A stretch of 33,216 nt of DNA from Planctomycetota bacterium (GTDB lineage Bacteria; Planctomycetota; PUPC01; DSUN01): contig VGYW01000030.1 in NCBI GenBank assembly GCA_016872875.1, forward strand, positions 1-33,216, read 5' to 3'. Below the pieces are notes generated by a model. It was not told where the DNA came from and made no database searches. It was given only the letters and a program-made list of their open reading frames with translations. This document shows, in pieces, positions 7,015 to 15,804 of this stretch (position 1 is its first letter; each line of letters starts with the position of its first letter). The position numbers and the translations under genes were made by a program.

Positions 7015-10000
7015 ATGGCGCAAGGGCGTTCCCAACACAGACTGAGCCGCGCAGTCGCCATAGGCCTATCGCTCACGCTGGCAGCGGCGTGGGCCACGGG
7101 GGGCGAGGGGACGCTGAGGCTGGAGGTGCTCAGGGCCGAGGCCCAGGGCGCCAGCCTGGATGTCCTCCTGCGCATCGAGGCTCCGGCAGGGGAGGCAGAG
7201 GAACTCGGGCCAGACGACTTCGCGGTCTTCATCGCCCCCACGGACCTGCCCGCGTCCGAGGCCGCCGCCGAGAAGTTCCGCGTGCGGCGCATCTTCCTCA
7301 AGCGCCTGGGCAACAGCTACTTCCTCGACCTGCGGCGGCTTCCGCCCGGCGCCGGCGCCGGCGCTTGCCAGCTCGTGGTCCGCGTGACGCGCCGAGGCGA
7401 GCAGCTCGCCTCGCACCACGTCGCAGGCTTCCTCGACGCGCCCGCCGAGCACCTCGACGTGGCGCTGCTGATTGACGAATCGTATTCGATGCGCGAGACG
7501 GACCCCGGGCGGCTGCGCGTCGAGGCGGCGAAGACGTTCGTGGACCTCGCCCGCCGCAGCCCGCGCATCGCCCACATCGCAGCCATGGCCTTCAACGAGG
7601 AGGCGCGCACCCTGGCGCCCCTGACCCCGCCCGCCGAGGCCGACGCGCTTTACCAGGCCATTGACAAAGTGCGGGCCACGGGGCAGACGGACATGGACGG
7701 CGCCCTCGCCCTGGGCATGGCGCTCCTCGGCAAGTCGTCGGGGCCGGCCAAGGTCGCGCTCCTCCTCTCCGATGGCAAGGACGAGCCGCAGCGCTACCAG
7801 GAGGCCCACCGCGCCTTCGCACAGCGACGCTGGCCCGTCTACACCGTCGGCCTCTCCGCGCGGGCCGACGCCGAGACGCTTGCCCGCATCGCCAGCGACA
7901 CCGGGGGCGAGTTCCACCAGGCGCCCACGAGCGCCCAGCTCCAGGACATCTTCGGCCGCATCTGCCTCGCCCTCCAGAAGAAGGTCACGATACGCTCCCG
8001 CAGCCTGCGCCTGGCGGGCGGCAAACCGCTGGAGGACCCGCTGGCCGTGGACGACACGGTTTCGGCGTTGACCGTGCGCCTCGACGGCCGCCAGCCCGAC
8101 ATTGCGTTCGCTCTGGCCGACCCGGCCGGGCGGCTGCTGACGCCCGAATCGGTGAAGGACCAGCGGGGCGCGGCCTACGGCTGCAAGGCCAACCACCAGC
8201 ACTACGACCTCTTGGAGCCCGGCCCAGGCCGCTGGACGAGCCGCCTCGCCGCGGCGAAGGACGCCGAGGCCACCCTGGCCGCAACCGCGGCTACCACCCT
8301 TCTCCTGCGGGCATTCCCCGTCAAGACCGCCCCCAACCGAGGCGAGCCCATCGAGATTGCCGTGAGCCTCGCCGACCGCGATGCCGTGCTGCCGGGCGCA
8401 CGCGTGGAGGCCCGCATCGAAGGGCCAGGCGGCACCGGCTCCCCGCCTGTGACCCTCTACGACGACGGCCGGCACCTCGACACGGCGAGCGGCGACGGAG
8501 TCTTCGCGGGCGTCTTTCCCGGCGCGGACCGGCCTGGCCAGTGTGCCATCGTCGTCGTCGCCACGGGCGCCACGGCTGCGGGACACCCCTTCGAACGCGA
8601 GCTCCGCCTCACCACCACGGTGCAAGCGGAGGAGGTCAGCAAGCTCTGGGCCTCGGCCTCGGAGCTTGACTTCGGGCTGCTCTACAGCGGCGAGCGCGCA
8701 GAGCGGTCCTTCGACCTCAAGCTCATCTCCCCACTCCCCACCCCCGAGGATGTGCAATTGCGGATTGCGGATTTCGGATTGCCGATTGAAATCCGAAATC
8801 CGAAATCCGAAATCCGAAATCTCGAACCGGGCCGCACCGTCCCCGTCACCCTGGCCGTCCGCATCCCGCCCGGCCAGGCGCCCGGACGCTTTGCCGGCCA
8901 GCTCCAGCTCATCAGCAAGCACGACAGGCTGTCGCTCCCGCTCGTCGCGGAGGTACGGCACCCGAAGCTGGTGATTGACAAGACGGCTCTCGACCTCGGC
9001 GCCATCGAGAGCGGTGGGAAGGCCGACGCCGCCTTCGAACTGAGACTCGAGCCGCGCGGCGCACTGCCCGCCCGGCTCACCGCCTCCGACACACGGTTCG
9101 CGCTAACGCCTGGAACGCTCGACCTCACCGCGAAGCCATCGAGTGTGCGCGTGGCCTTCGCCTCACCACCCGGCCAGGCGACTGAGCAGGTGAAGGCGAA
9201 GGTCGTCGTGGAAGCTCCTGTGGGCGGGGCGTCTCTGCCCCGCGCGGGGCACGGAGGCCCCGCCCACATTTTGGTGGAAGTGCCCGTTGCCTTGCGCGTC
9301 GTGCGCCCCAGCTTCGCCATCGCCCCCGCGGCCCTTGACTTCGGCGAGGTCAGCCCCGGCCAGGCGGTCGAGCGGCAGCTCACGCTGAGCATTCAGGGCC
9401 TGGCGCCGCGCGAGGCCGCCCTCAGCGCCTCGCCCCTCATCCCCTCTCCCCCGGGGAGAGGGCAGGGTGAGGGTGCCTTCCCCGGCGTCCCCGCCTTGGC
9501 TCTCGATGCGCCGCGGAAGCTCGAGGTCAAGCCCGATGAGCCAGCCGCCGTCCAGCTCCGCCTCCGCGTGCCGCCGGCCCAGCCGCCGGGAACCTACAAG
9601 GGCGAGCTTGTCGCTCGCACGCCGCTGGGCGAGCACAAGGTGAGCTGCACGGCAACGGTGGGCGCGGCCAACACATTCCAGGTCGCCGCCGCCCTCGACT
9701 TCGGCCAGGTGGCCGTGGGCACGACGAAGGAGCTTCAGGCCGAAGTGGCCTCGCTCGTTGACGCCGAGCAGAAGGTAGAGCTGAGCGTTCCTGTGGCCGG
9801 TGGCACAGGCGTCCCGCCTGTGGCCGACTGGCAGCTTGCGGCGGAGCCGGCGGCACTCACCCTCCCGCCGCGTGGGAAGGCCAGCGTGGCCTTCCGGCTC
9901 ACAGCCTCGCCCTCCGCGAAGCCCGGGCCGCGCAGCGCCGCGGTGAGCTTCCGCGGCCCGTCGCGCGGCGCCTCGCTCGAGGCTCGCGCGCTCATCTTCC

Positions 10001-13000
10001 GCCCGCCACACGCATCCCTCGCCTTCGACCCCCCCGAGCTCGACGCCGGCCGCCTCCAGGCCGGCATCCCCGAGCAGTTCCGCGTCCTCGTGAGGTCGCT
10101 CGTTGATGAGCCGCAGACCGTCACCATCGAGCCCCCCGCCGCCCCCGCCGACCTGGTGGCTGTACACGCGGACCCGATCCGGTTTGATCTGTCTGCCAAT
10201 CCGCAATCCGAAATCCGAAATCCGAAATCGGATGGGTCGCAACCCGTCGTCCTGACAATCACCCCCCTGGCCGGCCCACCCGAAGCCCCCTTCGAGGCCA
10301 CCCTGACGGCCCGCGGCCGTTCCCTGCCCGCCACGCTGCGCATCCGAGGCATGGTCTTCACCCCGCCGCGCACCACGTTCGTCCTCCTGGGGCCTGTGCT
10401 CGACTTCGGCCCGATGACGCCGGGCCAGCGGGCCGAGCTCGCCCTATGCATCCAGTCCGTCTGGCAGCGCGAGCAGAGAGTCTCGCTCGCAGGCCCACCC
10501 ATCGGCGAGGGCGTGGAGCTTTCGGCCGAGCGGTCCGGCGCGTTGCTCCTGCCAGGGGTCATGCACCCGATTGGCATCGAGGTGAGCGTTGCCACCGACG
10601 CCACGCCGGGGGAGAGGCGCTTCGCGTGGGAGGTCCGCGGGCCAGGCGACCCCGCGACCTTTGAGGTGCGGGTGGAGGTCGTCCCGCACCAGGCCCCCGC
10701 CTTCGGAACCAGCATCGGCTTCCTCAAGCCACAGTATATCTGGTGGCTCGACGGCCTCGCGCTCTTCCTCGTCCTGCTCCTTCTCCTGGCCATCGTGGCT
10801 GCGAGCTACTGGCTGACCCGGCGGCTCTTCCGCTCGCCCCGCGTGCCGCGGATGACCGCATACTTCGTGGCCTCCACGCTGGTCTGTTGCGCGCTCATGT
10901 TCCTGCCCACCGAAGCATTCTACACGCTCCGCACCTGGGGACAGGAGAAAGGGGCTCTTGTCGGCGTCGGCCTGACCGCCGCGGGGTCGGGCGACTTCTC
11001 GAGCCAACTGTCCAGCGCCGCCGATGAGCTGCGGGCGCTCGCCGAACGCGAGCGCCGCCTCGAGGCCGTCCGCCGCCAGCAGGAGGCGGCTCGCCTCGCC
11101 CGCGAGCTCCTCGAGAGCGAACGCCGCAAGCTGGACCCCACCCTGGCGCGACTCGAAAAGCCGAGGGCGGAGGAGAGGCTCGACCTCACCCCCCGCGAGC
11201 CCGAGGCGAAGAAGCTCACCCTGGAGGACATTGCTCAGGTCATGGAGGAAATCCGCGCCGCCGCCCCGCCCAAGGAGGCCGCGAAGCCCGAAGCCAGCGA
11301 CGCCGCGCCCGTGCTCCCTACCCGTGTGCCCGACCTCCGCGACCTCACCCGCGAGCAGCTCGAGCGCCTGGTCCGCGACGCCATTCAGCCGAAGGCCGCC
11401 GCCGTTGAGAAGACGGCTGCCCCGCCCGACCTCCCCGGCCTCGCCGAGGCGCGAGCCACCGAGAAGACGACCCTTGCCCCCGACGCCCTCATCCCCGCGA
11501 TGGAGGCCCTCAAGGGCGAGCTCGGCCGGGCCGAAGCCGTCGCAAAGGGGCCTGCCGTCCCCGCCGCGGGCGAAGTCCAGGCCAGCCGAGCCGTCCAAGG
11601 CCCCGCCCTCGAGCGCGCCCCAGGCCCAGCCGAGCGCTCCGCCATCGCCGAAGCCCCGCGCCCAACCCCAGACCCCGGCTCTGCCATCGCTGACAGGCGA
11701 CCCGCCGAGCCTGGCCTCTCTGAAATCCGAAATCCGCAATCCGAAATCCGAAATCTCCAGGAAGCCCCCCTCGCCGCCGACCTCCCTCAAGAGCAGGTAG
11801 CCACCCCCTTGGGCGCTGGCCGCGCCGCGCCCGCACCCACCGCCGCGCCTGGCAGCGCCGCCCCCAGCCAGGCTGCCGCGTGGAGGCTTGAGAGCGAAGC
11901 CTCCATCGAGCGTCCCGGCCTTGGTGCCGCACGGACCGCCCCCACCCACGCCCCACGCATCACCCCCGACCTCGGCCACCCGGTGGTGGATAGAGCCAGC
12001 GCCGAGCCTGGCCTCTCTGAAATCCGCAATCGGCAATCCGAAATCCGAAATCCCCGGCCCGCCCCCGTCTCCGCGGCCACCCCCGCCGAGCACGTTTCAA
12101 CGGACCCCCTGGTCGAGCTGCCTGGAACGCCGCGGCGTGGCGGCCCGGAGCTGGCGCCTGCCGCCGTGGCAATCGCCTACCACGGAGCGCCGGTGCGCGG
12201 CGCTGAGCGGGCGGCCCCCGCCCAGGCCCCGGCGTCGCGTGCCGCCGAGCCGCGCGGCACCGAGCCCGCGCGCGTCGCGCTGGAGCGGCCGGCGGCCGCC
12301 ATTGGCCTGCCCGAGCCATCGCCGCCCGCCGCCAGGCCGAGCGCCAGGGCCGCGCCGGGGCTCGACGCTGTGGCCGTGGCCGAAGGGCCGCTCGTCGCGG
12401 CGCGGCAGGCCGCGCCCGCGAGCGGCGGCAAGGCCGGCCCCCAACCAGTCGCCGCCCAGCGGCATCCCGCCCCGCCTGGCGACGCCCGCTCCGCCCTGCC
12501 GCCTCGCGTTGCCCGTGCCGCGGCCGCTGACCAGTCGGCTCCCAGAGGCGTGGCGCTGGAGCGTCCCGCCCCCGATCCTCTCACGCGTCACGCGTCACGC
12601 GTCACGCTCGCCCAAGGCCCACAAGCCACCGTTCCCCTCCCCGATGCCGAGATTGGCGAGACCGTGGGAGGCGGGCCAAGGGGCGCCGCCCCTGCCGCCC
12701 ACGCCTCAGGGCCTCCCGCGCCCCGGACAACTGAGGGCCGTCGTCAGGAGTCCCTCGCAGGCATCGAGAGAGCCGCTCCTTCTTCTCCTGGTCACGCATC
12801 GCGCATCACGCATCACGTCCCCCGTCCCGCCTCCCCCGTGCCTGACCGCCCCGTTTCCGATCTTGTCACGCGTCACGCGTCACGCGTCATGCCTGGCCAG
12901 ACCCCCCAAACCACAGCTCCCATCCCCGAGGCTCCGGTCGCCGAAGCAGTGAGCCCTGGCGCAAGAACCGCCGCCCCCTCGCCTCGGGCCTCCGAGCTTC

Positions 13001-14526
13001 TTGGCCCCCGAGCGATCGAGGGCAGCAGGGAACAGCCCCTCGCGGACATCGAGCGGCCCGCTCTTTCTTCCTCTGGTCACGCATCACGCGTCACGCATCA
13101 CGCCCCCCGTCCCACCCCGCCCGACTCGGCGCAAGGGCGCACCGGGCCGCGCCTGCTCCTGCCCGAGCTGGCCGCGCGCGGCGGGCAGGCCGGCGCGCTC
13201 GTCGGCGACGCCTCGGGCACCGCGAAGACCATCGTCCTCACCACCGCCAAGTACGGCGGCGCGGAGGCCGACTGGGACGTCCACCGCACCGCCATGCCCT
13301 TCCTCGCCTGGCAGCTCCGCGAACGGGTCGGCTTCAACCTCGAGACCGACGTGATAGACGTGCCGCTGGCCAGCGGCAAGATCATGGGCTCGCCCTGGCT
13401 GTTCATGACCGGCCACAAGGACTTCCGCCTCGCCGACACCGAGGTCGCCAATCTCCGCCGCTACGTCCTCGCCGGCGGAACCCTCTGGGCCGAGGACTGC
13501 ACCCACGAGGACGACCCGACCTGGGACCGCGCCTTCCGCCGCGAGATCGCCCGCGTCTTCCCCCCCGCCGACGGCCACAAGCTCCGCCGAATCACCAAGG
13601 ACGACGGCCACCCCCTCTTCCGCTCCTGCTTCGACCTCGCCGACGGCTACAAGGGCTACTTCCCGCCGCCCGGCGACAAGTTCCGCCAGAGCTACATCGA
13701 GGGCATCGAGCTCGACAACCGCCTCGCCGTCATCTACACCCGCAACGACTACGGCTGCGGCCTCGAAATCAAGCCCGACACCCATCCCGGCAAGGTCTCC
13801 CTCAGCAGCCTCTCCCCCGCCGAGATGCAGGAATCGTCCTTCCTCATGGCCAGCAACATCGTCATCTACGCCCTCACCGGCGGGCGGGGGACCTCCGACC
13901 GCGGCATGGCGGGCCGCGCCGCCGCCTCCCTCCGCCGCCAGCGCGACGCCGCACAGGCACAGGGCGACCCCTACGACAAGGCGCCCGCCACCCTCTTCGA
14001 CAACTTCGCCGAAGACCGCTGGGCCGTCGAAACCGAGTGGCAGCAGGCCGCCCCCGCCAACCTCCGCTACATGCGCCGCGCCGCGCCCGTTGCCGGCAAC
14101 GGGCACCCGAACGCCGACGGCAAGCGCCTCGCCGTCAGCTACCAACTCCGCAAGGGCGACGCCAAGGCCGTCCTCATCCGCGACCTCCCCCAGGAGGCCG
14201 ACCTCACCGGCCACGAGCGCTGCTACATTGACATCGAGAGCCGCCTCGAGGGCGGCGCACGACTCGCCCTCGCACTCATCACCATGCCCGACTGGAAGTA
14301 CTTCGAGAGCCGGCCCGCCTTCATCAAGCCCGGGCGCCAACGCGTCTTCTTCGACCTCCGCGCGGAGGCCTGGAAGACCGGCGAACCAGTCCCCGAAGGC
14401 CAGAGCGAATACTCGCGCCGCCCCGCAAACCTCGCCGCCGTCCGACGCTTCGTCCTCCTCCTCTACCCCGTCCAGCAAGCCGGCTCCGTCATCCTCGACC
14501 AGATCGAGTTCCGCTCCAAACCCTGA
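7015..14526 (+). CDS. Giant envelope protein: VWA, six beta repeats, two membrane helices, Pro/Ala linker, DUF4159
   Basis: A 2503-residue protein co-transcribed with exbB-exbD. Signal peptide 1-30. VWA domain about 147-321 with the metal site complete: DESYS, the Thr of TGQTD and the Asp of LSDGKDE. Six beta repeats of the LDFGxVxxG type (ASH/DUF1573-like) start near 546, 651, 763, 889, 999 and 1123. Two membrane helices lie near 1243-1271 and 1279-1304 with a basic loop between them (TRRLFRSPRVPR), so both large halves should be periplasmic. Then come a coiled coil (about 1335-1379), a Pro/Ala-rich low-complexity linker (about 1386-2062), DUF4159 (about 2071-2292: LTTAKYGGAEADW, FMTGHKDFRL, GGTLWAEDC) and a C-terminal beta domain (about 2319-2503) resembling carbohydrate-binding modules. 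ATG 7015 has AGAGG 6 nt upstream. At least five kinds of genomic repeat are read through in frame. Function unknown; from architecture and context I infer a TonB/TolA-like partner of ExbBD. Confidence 0.9.
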   Translation: MAQGRSQHRLSRAVAIGLSLTLAAAWATGGEGTLRLEVLRAEAQGASLDVLLRIEAPAGEAEELGPDDFAVFIAPTDLPASEAAAEKFRVRRIFLKRLGNSYFLDLRRLPPGAGAGACQLVVRVTRRGEQLASHHVAGFLDAPAEHLDVALLIDESYSMRETDPGRLRVEAAKTFVDLARRSPRIAHIAAMAFNEEARTLAPLTPPAEADALYQAIDKVRATGQTDMDGALALGMALLGKSSGPAKVALLLSDGKDEPQRYQEAHRAFAQRRWPVYTVGLSARADAETLARIASDTGGEFHQAPTSAQLQDIFGRICLALQKKVTIRSRSLRLAGGKPLEDPLAVDDTVSALTVRLDGRQPDIAFALADPAGRLLTPESVKDQRGAAYGCKANHQHYDLLEPGPGRWTSRLAAAKDAEATLAATAATTLLLRAFPVKTAPNRGEPIEIAVSLADRDAVLPGARVEARIEGPGGTGSPPVTLYDDGRHLDTASGDGVFAGVFPGADRPGQCAIVVVATGATAAGHPFERELRLTTTVQAEEVSKLWASASELDFGLLYSGERAERSFDLKLISPLPTPEDVQLRIADFGLPIEIRNPKSEIRNLEPGRTVPVTLAVRIPPGQAPGRFAGQLQLISKHDRLSLPLVAEVRHPKLVIDKTALDLGAIESGGKADAAFELRLEPRGALPARLTASDTRFALTPGTLDLTAKPSSVRVAFASPPGQATEQVKAKVVVEAPVGGASLPRAGHGGPAHILVEVPVALRVVRPSFAIAPAALDFGEVSPGQAVERQLTLSIQGLAPREAALSASPLIPSPPGRGQGEGAFPGVPALALDAPRKLEVKPDEPAAVQLRLRVPPAQPPGTYKGELVARTPLGEHKVSCTATVGAANTFQVAAALDFGQVAVGTTKELQAEVASLVDAEQKVELSVPVAGGTGVPPVADWQLAAEPAALTLPPRGKASVAFRLTASPSAKPGPRSAAVSFRGPSRGASLEARALIFRPPHASLAFDPPELDAGRLQAGIPEQFRVLVRSLVDEPQTVTIEPPAAPADLVAVHADPIRFDLSANPQSEIRNPKSDGSQPVVLTITPLAGPPEAPFEATLTARGRSLPATLRIRGMVFTPPRTTFVLLGPVLDFGPMTPGQRAELALCIQSVWQREQRVSLAGPPIGEGVELSAERSGALLLPGVMHPIGIEVSVATDATPGERRFAWEVRGPGDPATFEVRVEVVPHQAPAFGTSIGFLKPQYIWWLDGLALFLVLLLLLAIVAASYWLTRRLFRSPRVPRMTAYFVASTLVCCALMFLPTEAFYTLRTWGQEKGALVGVGLTAAGSGDFSSQLSSAADELRALAERERRLEAVRRQQEAARLARELLESERRKLDPTLARLEKPRAEERLDLTPREPEAKKLTLEDIAQVMEEIRAAAPPKEAAKPEASDAAPVLPTRVPDLRDLTREQLERLVRDAIQPKAAAVEKTAAPPDLPGLAEARATEKTTLAPDALIPAMEALKGELGRAEAVAKGPAVPAAGEVQASRAVQGPALERAPGPAERSAIAEAPRPTPDPGSAIADRRPAEPGLSEIRNPQSEIRNLQEAPLAADLPQEQVATPLGAGRAAPAPTAAPGSAAPSQAAAWRLESEASIERPGLGAARTAPTHAPRITPDLGHPVVDRASAEPGLSEIRNRQSEIRNPRPAPVSAATPAEHVSTDPLVELPGTPRRGGPELAPAAVAIAYHGAPVRGAERAAPAQAPASRAAEPRGTEPARVALERPAAAIGLPEPSPPAARPSARAAPGLDAVAVAEGPLVAARQAAPASGGKAGPQPVAAQRHPAPPGDARSALPPRVARAAAADQSAPRGVALERPAPDPLTRHASRVTLAQGPQATVPLPDAEIGETVGGGPRGAAPAAHASGPPAPRTTEGRRQESLAGIERAAPSSPGHASRITHHVPRPASPVPDRPVSDLVTRHASRVMPGQTPQTTAPIPEAPVAEAVSPGARTAAPSPRASELLGPRAIEGSREQPLADIERPALSSSGHASRVTHHAPRPTPPDSAQGRTGPRLLLPELAARGGQAGALVGDASGTAKTIVLTTAKYGGAEADWDVHRTAMPFLAWQLRERVGFNLETDVIDVPLASGKIMGSPWLFMTGHKDFRLADTEVANLRRYVLAGGTLWAEDCTHEDDPTWDRAFRREIARVFPPADGHKLRRITKDDGHPLFRSCFDLADGYKGYFPPPGDKFRQSYIEGIELDNRLAVIYTRNDYGCGLEIKPDTHPGKVSLSSLSPAEMQESSFLMASNIVIYALTGGRGTSDRGMAGRAAASLRRQRDAAQAQGDPYDKAPATLFDNFAEDRWAVETEWQQAAPANLRYMRRAAPVAGNGHPNADGKRLAVSYQLRKGDAKAVLIRDLPQEADLTGHERCYIDIESRLEGGARLALALITMPDWKYFESRPAFIKPGRQRVFFDLRAEAWKTGEPVPEGQSEYSRRPANLAAVRRFVLLLYPVQQAGSVILDQIEFRSKP
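8755..8823. repeat. GAAATCC heptamer repeat as inverted pair, read in frame inside the giant gene
   Basis: CGGATTG/CGGATTT units (8761-8788) are followed at once by GAAATCC units on the other strand sense (8788-8820), giving a near-perfect hairpin inside the coding sequence. It is translated as LRIADFGLPIEIRNPKSEIRN, minus its last part within the first beta repeat. The insert is not explained by the protein fold. Confidence 0.9.
9227..9271. repeat. GTGGGCGGGG-type palindromic repeat inside the giant gene
   Basis: GTGGGCGGGGCGTCTCTGCC and its mirrored end GGCCCCGCCCAC surround CCCCGCGCGGGG. It is read in frame as GGASLPRAGHGGPAH, in a loop between beta repeats 2 and 3. It is related to the repeats inside the M20 peptidase gene (26134-26238, 26524-26578). 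Confidence 0.6.
9430..9478. repeat. CCCTCTCCCC-GGGGAGAGGG repeat inside the giant gene
   Basis: The palindrome around 9442-9462 with the GGGCAGGGTGAGGGTG tail is read in frame as SPLIPSPPGRGQGEGAF (about residues 806-822). It lies within beta repeat 3. This is a widely dispersed kind of bacterial intergenic repeat, here within a coding region. Confidence 0.6.
9791..9825. repeat. GGCACAGGCGTCCCGCCTGTGG palindromic repeat inside the giant gene
   Basis: CACAGGCG-TCC-CGCCTGTG forms a perfect hairpin and is read as GGTGVPPVADW, in the loop of beta repeat 4. A similar motif in variant form lies in the HEAT lipoprotein gene (22280-22366). Confidence 0.6.
10194..10231. repeat. GAAATCC heptamer repeat in frame, second site
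   Basis: Five units of the NGAAATC/CGCAATC kind, translated as NPQSEIRNPKSDG in beta repeat 5. Same family as 8755-8823, but in one orientation only. Confidence 0.85.
11722..12053. repeat. Two GAAATCC heptamer blocks in frame, 297 bp apart
   Basis: 11722-11756 and 12019-12053 each hold five 7-bp units (GAAATCC, GCAATCC and variants), read as SEIRNPQSEIRN and SEIRNRQSEIRN. The flanks match too (GCCGAGCCTGGCCTCTCT before both), so the whole 297-bp (99-codon) stretch looks like a tandem duplication in the linker. Confidence 0.85.
12581..13104. repeat. Four TCACGCG/TCACGCA heptamer blocks in frame, in a 285-bp duplication
   Basis: Blocks of four 7-bp units: 12581-12608 (TCACGCG), 12792-12819 (TCACGCA), 12866-12893 (TCACGCG) and 13077-13104 (TCACGCA). 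The spacing 12581 to 12866 and 12792 to 13077 is 285 bp both times, so a 95-codon module has been duplicated and has since diverged. They are read as TRHASRV and HASRITHH. The opposite orientation would give TGA stops. Confidence 0.9.
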
Positions 14527-14582
14527 CCGCCATCCCACACAATGCCGGAACGCCGAGAACCGCCGATTCTCGCCATTCCACC

Positions 14583-14623
14583 CATTGTGGGTCAACCGCG
14601 CGCCCCCACGTTGACCCACAATG
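14583..14623. terminator. 14-bp perfect inverted repeat behind the giant gene
   Basis: CATTGTGGGTCAAC (14583-14596), a 13-nt C-rich loop, and GTTGACCCACAATG (14610-14623), about 60 nt after the stop. A strong stem without a T tract; a termination or mRNA-end role is likely but not proven. From here to 15065 there is no intact gene: the stretch holds the RHS scrap at 14796-14864 and a motif GAATCTGGGGACACC (minus strand, near 14777-14791) of the kind often seen beside REP-type elements. Confidence 0.55.
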
Positions 14624-14795
14624 AACGCCAACAATGAATGCTGAAGCCGCCCCTCAGATCTGAGCCTAACATCCTGGTACCACCGTCCTTATGGGTGTCA
14701 GGCACGGAAGCGCTATCGCGTCCCAAGACGCTTGTCAATAGCCTCTGCTCTCCGCCAGCCAAGACCCGCAATTAAGTATGGTGTCCCCAGATTCA

Positions 14796-14864
14796 CACGG
14801 CATCGTAGGCGTAGTACTTCCTCTTCCCAACCGTATCCGTCTCCGACAGGAGCCGACCCAGCCC
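14796..14864 (-). pseudogene. Remnant of an RHS/YD repeat
   Basis: The minus strand encodes GLGRLLSETDTVGKRKYYAY followed by DAV and then a stop. This matches the RHS pattern (G-R-L-x-S-E-T-D-x-x-G-x-x-x-x-Y-x-Y-D-A-x-G-N) up to the stop, where GN is expected. Only one repeat is left. It lies on the same strand as the RHS gene, behind the membrane protein gene, as expected for a displaced old RHS end. Confidence 0.5.
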
Positions 14865-15065
14865 CGCGCGCCGCCAAAGTCGCTTTCGCGGCTCAATACC
14901 CTGCCTGCACGTCCCCATTGGCCGACGCTTCGGCCCTGCCCTTGTGGGCACGGGCGCACGACTGGGGCCGGTGTGGCTCGCTAAGCCTTCACCATGCGAC
15001 CTTCTCATCCGCTGCTCCACGCCAGCTGACAGGCGCTCTCCGAGGACGCGAACACCCTGGGGGCA

Positions 15066-15770
15066 TCACTCAGCACTGCTTGCCGATAGAGCGCTGCGCT
15101 GACTGGATCCGAACCGCATCCTGTACGCCGACAACACTTCGATCAGCCTGTCCGGGCCTCCCGCCAGCAGAACAAGATCAGTCGGGACCTCCAAGAGCGC
15201 GCCATTCTGCGTTTCCACGAAGACCTTTCGGCCAAAGTCGCTCTCTGGCTTCGGGCCATCAACATGAACCGCGCGAACATCTGGCCATGATAGGCGCCAT
15301 TCGACCAACTGCCCTCGATGGAATTCCAGCCCGGCATCGTGCACGCACAACCGGTGCGGTAGGCGCTTCGTGCAGTCCCACACGATGGCAAGCCCTCCCA
15401 GCAGGCAACCCACAACAATTGCCCCGTCCAGAACCATCAGAAAGTAAAAACCACGCGGGTGAGCAGCAACGCACACAAGCATAGCGACAGAGACCCCAGG
15501 GGTAAGAAGCCCCGCCAGTGTCACGTGGTGTCTCAACAACCAGGAGTATACGGGCCTCGCGCACACAAGTGTGCCCCACAAGAGCACGATATCTGCACCC
15601 AACAGAGCAGATGGTTGCCCCGTGCACAAGCTAACGTACGTGCTGGGCCAATGGAGCACACCCAGGTACACGGACGCGCAAAGCCACCAGATGGCTGGGA
15701 AGAGGAGCCTGAATCCACGACTGCCTGACAGAACTGTGATGACAGGCAACTTCTCGACCGTCATTTCCAT
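15066..15770 (-). CDS. Four-helix membrane protein with a PH-like C-terminus; candidate RHS immunity protein
   Basis: A 234-residue protein of unknown family. Four hydrophobic helices lie at about 20-40, 57-74, 82-102 and 108-131. A soluble C-terminal domain follows with the pattern RLCVHDAGLEFHRGQLVEWRL, then WPDVRAVHV, which resembles bacterial PH-like (YcxB-type) domains after membrane helices. Start ATG 15770 has GGAG 5 nt upstream; the frame is open further up to 15863 but would overlap the RHS stop. It begins 34 nt behind the RHS stop on the same strand, the usual place of an immunity gene. The island has lower GC than its surroundings (33 of 60 bases at 15901-15960 against 42 of 60 at 21301-21360). 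The immunity role is inferred from position only. Confidence 0.7.
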   Translation of the reverse strand: MEMTVEKLPVITVLSGSRGFRLLFPAIWWLCASVYLGVLHWPSTYVSLCTGQPSALLGADIVLLWGTLVCARPVYSWLLRHHVTLAGLLTPGVSVAMLVCVAAHPRGFYFLMVLDGAIVVGCLLGGLAIVWDCTKRLPHRLCVHDAGLEFHRGQLVEWRLSWPDVRAVHVDGPKPESDFGRKVFVETQNGALLEVPTDLVLLAGGPDRLIEVLSAYRMRFGSSQRSALSASSAE

Positions 15771-15804
15771 GGCTTCTCCGCATTGGGGTCGCCTTCCAGG
15801 GCTT

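Noticed and set aside
8755..8823. A conserved protein motif SEIRNPK or FRISDFG
   Set aside because: The peptide comes from a 7-bp DNA repeat read through in frame. Similar units occur outside genes, so it is not a protein domain.
13084..14634. 516-codon minus-strand frame opposite the DUF4159 region
   Set aside because: Composition is that of an antisense shadow, and DUF4159 motifs are on the plus strand.
14732..15484. 250-codon plus-strand frame across the membrane-protein gene
   Set aside because: No motif and no ribosome site; the minus-strand protein has ordered membrane helices and a good ribosome site.
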